Source: Pseudomonas sp. G.S.17
GTDB lineage: Bacteria; Pseudomonadota; Gammaproteobacteria; Pseudomonadales; Pseudomonadaceae
DNA: 64,000 nt
Direction of reading: 5' to 3'
NCBI RefSeq assembly: GCF_038096165.1
Contig: NZ_CP151076.1
Coordinates: forward strand, 5,453,501 to 5,517,500
The position numbers and the translations under genes are program-made. Below the pieces are notes generated by a model. That model worked only from the letters and a program-made list of their open reading frames with translations, searched no databases and had not been told where the DNA came from. Of the stretch, positions 61,796-64,000 are shown in pieces (within the stretch, counting starts at the first letter, position 1; each line of letters begins with the position of its first letter).

Positions 61796-64000
61796 TTGGA
61801 CAAGATCCTGATTCGTGGGGCCCGAACCCACAACCTGAAAAACATCGACCTCACCCTGCCACGCGACAAGCTGATCGTTATCACCGGGCTTTCCGGCTCT
61901 GGCAAATCGTCGCTGGCCTTTGACACGCTGTATGCCGAAGGGCAGCGGCGCTATGTCGAATCCCTTTCCGCATACGCCCGGCAATTCCTCTCGATGATGG
62001 AAAAGCCGGACGTCGATACCATCGAAGGCCTGTCGCCGGCGATTTCCATCGAGCAGAAATCCACGTCGCACAACCCGCGCTCCACCGTCGGGACCATCAC
62101 CGAGATCTACGATTACCTGCGTCTGCTGTATGCGCGGGTCGGTCAGCCTCGTTGCCCGGATCACGACATTCCGCTGGAAGCGCAGACCGTCAGTCAGATG
62201 GTTGACCTGGTCATGGCGCAACCCGAAGGCAGCAAGTTGATGCTGCTGGCGCCGGTGATTCGTGAGCGCAAAGGCGAGCATCTTTCGGTTTTCGAAGAAC
62301 TGCGCGCCCAGGGTTTTGTGCGGGCCAGGGTCAATGGCCGACTGTGCGAACTCGATGAGTTGCCCAAGCTGGACAAGCAGAAAAAGCATTCCATTGATGT
62401 GGTCGTCGACCGCTTCAAGGTGCGCCCTGACCTGCAACAACGGCTGGCGGAGTCTTTCGAGACCGCGCTGAAGCTGGCGGACGGTATCGCCTGGGTGGCA
62501 CCGATGGACGACGAGCCTGGCGAAGAGATGATTTTCTCTGCACGCTTCGCCTGCCCGATCTGCGGCCACGCCATCAGCGAGCTGGAACCCAAGCTGTTCT
62601 CGTTCAACAACCCGGCTGGCGCTTGCCCGACCTGTGACGGCCTGGGCGTGAAGCAATTCTTCGACATCAAACGTCTGGTGAATGGCGAACTGACCCTGGC
62701 TGAGGGTGCGATACGCGGCTGGGACCGACGTAACGTCTATTACTTCCAGATGCTCGGATCGCTGGCCAAGCACTACGGCTTCAGTCTGGAAGTGCCGTTC
62801 AAAGAGCTGCCCGCCGAACAGCAGAAAATCCTGCTCAACGGCAGCGGCTCGCAGAGCGTGGATTTCCGCTACTTGAACGACCGTGGCGACATCGTCAAAC
62901 GCGCGCATCCGTTCGAAGGCATCGTGCCCAATCTGGAGCGTCGTTACCGGGAAACGGAATCGGCGACAGTTCGTGAAGAACTGGCCAAGTTCCTCGGTAC
63001 GCAGCCTTGCCCGGATTGCCGCGGTACCCGGCTGCGTCGCGAAGCGCGTCACGTCTGGGTGGGTGAGAAAACCCTGCCGGCAGTGACCAACATGCCGATT
63101 GGCGACGCCACCGAGTATTTCGGTGTGCTGAAGCTGACCGGCAGACGCGGGGAAATCGCCGACAAGATCCTCAAGGAAATTCGCGAACGCCTGCAATTTC
63201 TGGTCAACGTCGGACTTGATTATCTGACGCTGGATCGCAGTGCCGACACCTTGTCCGGTGGCGAGGCGCAACGGATTCGTCTGGCCAGCCAGATTGGCGC
63301 AGGTCTGGTCGGAGTGATGTACATCCTTGATGAGCCGTCCATTGGCCTGCATCAGCGGGACAACGATCGTTTGCTGGGCACGCTCAAGCATTTGCGCGAC
63401 ATCGGCAACACCGTGATCGTGGTCGAGCACGACGAAGATGCCATTCGCCTCGCGGACTACGTGGTCGATATCGGTCCGGGTGCGGGCGTGCATGGCGGCC
63501 ACATCGTGGCCGAAGGCACTCCAGCCGAAGTGATGGCCCATCCTGACTCACTGACCGGCAAATACCTTTCCGGTCGCGTAAAGATCGCAATCCCGGCCAA
63601 ACGCACGCCGCGCAACAAGAAGCTGTCGCTGACCCTCAAGGGCGCGCGGGGCAACAACTTGCGCAACGTGGATCTGGAAATCCCCATCGGCCTGCTGACC
63701 TGCGTTACCGGGGTTTCCGGCTCGGGCAAGTCCACGCTGATCAACAACACGCTGTTCCCGCTCAGCGCCACCGCGCTCAATGGCGCGACCACGCTGGAAG
63801 CGGCGACCCACGACAGCATCAACGGCTTGCAGCATCTCGATAAAGTCGTGGATATCGACCAAAGCCCTATTGGCCGCACCCCGCGCTCCAACCCGGCGAC
63901 CTATACCGGGCTATTTACGCCAATTCGCGAGTTGTTCGCCGGCGTTCCGGAATCTCGCTCCCGTGGTTACGGGCCTGGGCGGTTCTCGTTCAACGTCAAG
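61796..64000 (+). CDS. uvrA: UvrA excinuclease ATPase, C-terminus outside the window
   Basis: 735 codons, TTG start, open to the window edge (full UvrA ~940). '[18 protein letters not shown]', Walker A '[20 protein letters not shown]', zinc Cys 'CPDHDI' and 'FACPICGHA', 'CPTCDGLG', ABC signature '[17 protein letters not shown]', Walker B '[15 protein letters not shown]'-type ('[15 protein letters not shown]'), and the second Walker A '[17 protein letters not shown]'. Recognises DNA damage in nucleotide excision repair with UvrB. Conserved chromosomal gene that anchors the right edge of the island. I saw no convincing LexA box. Confidence 0.97.
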   Translation, partial: MDKILIRGARTHNLKNIDLTLPRDKLIVITGLSGSGKSSLAFDTLYAEGQRRYVESLSAYARQFLSMMEKPDVDTIEGLSPAISIEQKSTSHNPRSTVGTITEIYDYLRLLYARVGQPRCPDHDIPLEAQTVSQMVDLVMAQPEGSKLMLLAPVIRERKGEHLSVFEELRAQGFVRARVNGRLCELDELPKLDKQKKHSIDVVVDRFKVRPDLQQRLAESFETALKLADGIAWVAPMDDEPGEEMIFSARFACPICGHAISELEPKLFSFNNPAGACPTCDGLGVKQFFDIKRLVNGELTLAEGAIRGWDRRNVYYFQMLGSLAKHYGFSLEVPFKELPAEQQKILLNGSGSQSVDFRYLNDRGDIVKRAHPFEGIVPNLERRYRETESATVREELAKFLGTQPCPDCRGTRLRREARHVWVGEKTLPAVTNMPIGDATEYFGVLKLTGRRGEIADKILKEIRERLQFLVNVGLDYLTLDRSADTLSGGEAQRIRLASQIGAGLVGVMYILDEPSIGLHQRDNDRLLGTLKHLRDIGNTVIVVEHDEDAIRLADYVVDIGPGAGVHGGHIVAEGTPAEVMAHPDSLTGKYLSGRVKIAIPAKRTPRNKKLSLTLKGARGNNLRNVDLEIPIGLLTCVTGVSGSGKSTLINNTLFPLSATALNGATTLEAATHDSINGLQHLDKVVDIDQSPIGRTPRSNPATYTGLFTPIRELFAGVPESRSRGYGPGRFSFNVK

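Noticed and set aside
61712..63541. 609-codon minus-strand frame opposite uvrA
   Set aside because: A shadow frame: uvrA is unmistakable on the plus strand and the antisense product has no family resemblance.

Overview
The window looks like an accessory, repeat-rich chromosomal region of a Pseudomonas (P. syringae / P. fluorescens type). Indicators are an H-NS-like MvaT protein, a RulB/UmuC-type polymerase fragment, Pseudomonas-style TonB receptors and copper genes, and at the right edge the conserved uvrA / divergent MFS-transporter pair of the Pseudomonas backbone. No tRNA, rRNA or CRISPR array was seen.

Layout. (1) 1-9.7 kb, minus strand: a metal-uptake cluster with two TonB-dependent siderophore-type receptors (one cut by the window edge), a Tat-exported DJ-1/PfpI protein, three small Cys/His/Met-rich DUF2946-type membrane proteins, a SCO/PCuAC copper-delivery pair, a PepSY membrane protein, and a copper receptor (OprC-like) gene reduced to its two ends. 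(2) 9.8-16.3 kb: a LysR regulator divergent from a six-gene operon (cystathionine beta-lyase-like PLP enzyme, polar amino acid ABC transporter with two binding proteins, aspartoacylase/AstE-like deacylase). (3) 16.6-18.3 kb: three MbcA/ParS/Xre-type antitoxin-like genes in a row with no RES toxin; the middle one has an amber codon. (4) 18.3-21.8 kb: a MITE-like element, a LysR gene shifted out of frame by a third copy of an 8-bp repeat, an SDR and an amidohydrolase. (5) 21.8-25.2 kb: IS66 debris, two 3' pieces of rulB-type genes, mvaT, and the 3' end of a group II intron lying inside an IS66 transposase gene. (6) 25.4-32.5 kb: a defence-type island with a GIY-YIG-like fragment, a Sir2 deacylase overlapping a BPSL0761-type gene, an orphan AbiEi-like antitoxin with a palindromic operator, and an AAA ATPase + subtilisin pair (ietAS type). 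(7) 32.5-40.5 kb: a complete IS66 element, the folate-independent methionine synthase pair mesX-mesD followed by a flavin reductase gene broken by IS66 DNA, a second group II intron remnant, more IS66, and a complete IS3-family element. (8) 40.7-44.3 kb: a third TonB receptor, a fourth DUF2946-type gene and a GNAT acetyltransferase. (9) 44.4-54.3 kb: a LysR gene divergent from a nine-gene catabolic operon: polyamine/opine-type ABC importer, three-part opine-oxidase-like enzyme, RidA and histidine ammonia-lyase. (10) 54.4-60.2 kb: secreted hydrolase, IS66 and IS21 scars, a LysR pseudogene, quinone oxidoreductase, a 38-residue protein, and a TetR/epoxide-hydrolase-like pair. (11) 60.2-64 kb: backbone MFS gene and uvrA; ssb, which normally follows the MFS gene in Pseudomonas, is missing.

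The most interesting functional proposal is the 45-54 kb operon. The order importer, opine-oxidase-type enzyme, imine hydrolase, histidine ammonia-lyase suggests uptake of an N-substituted histidine (an opine such as histopine, or a related metallophore fragment), oxidative release of histidine, and its deamination to urocanate. The most striking sequence-level signals are the 8-bp repeat frameshift in the LysR gene, the chimeric leader of the TonB receptor at 2.6-4.8 kb, the recurrent IS66 breakpoint, and the double rulB remnant with attachment-site-like repeats.
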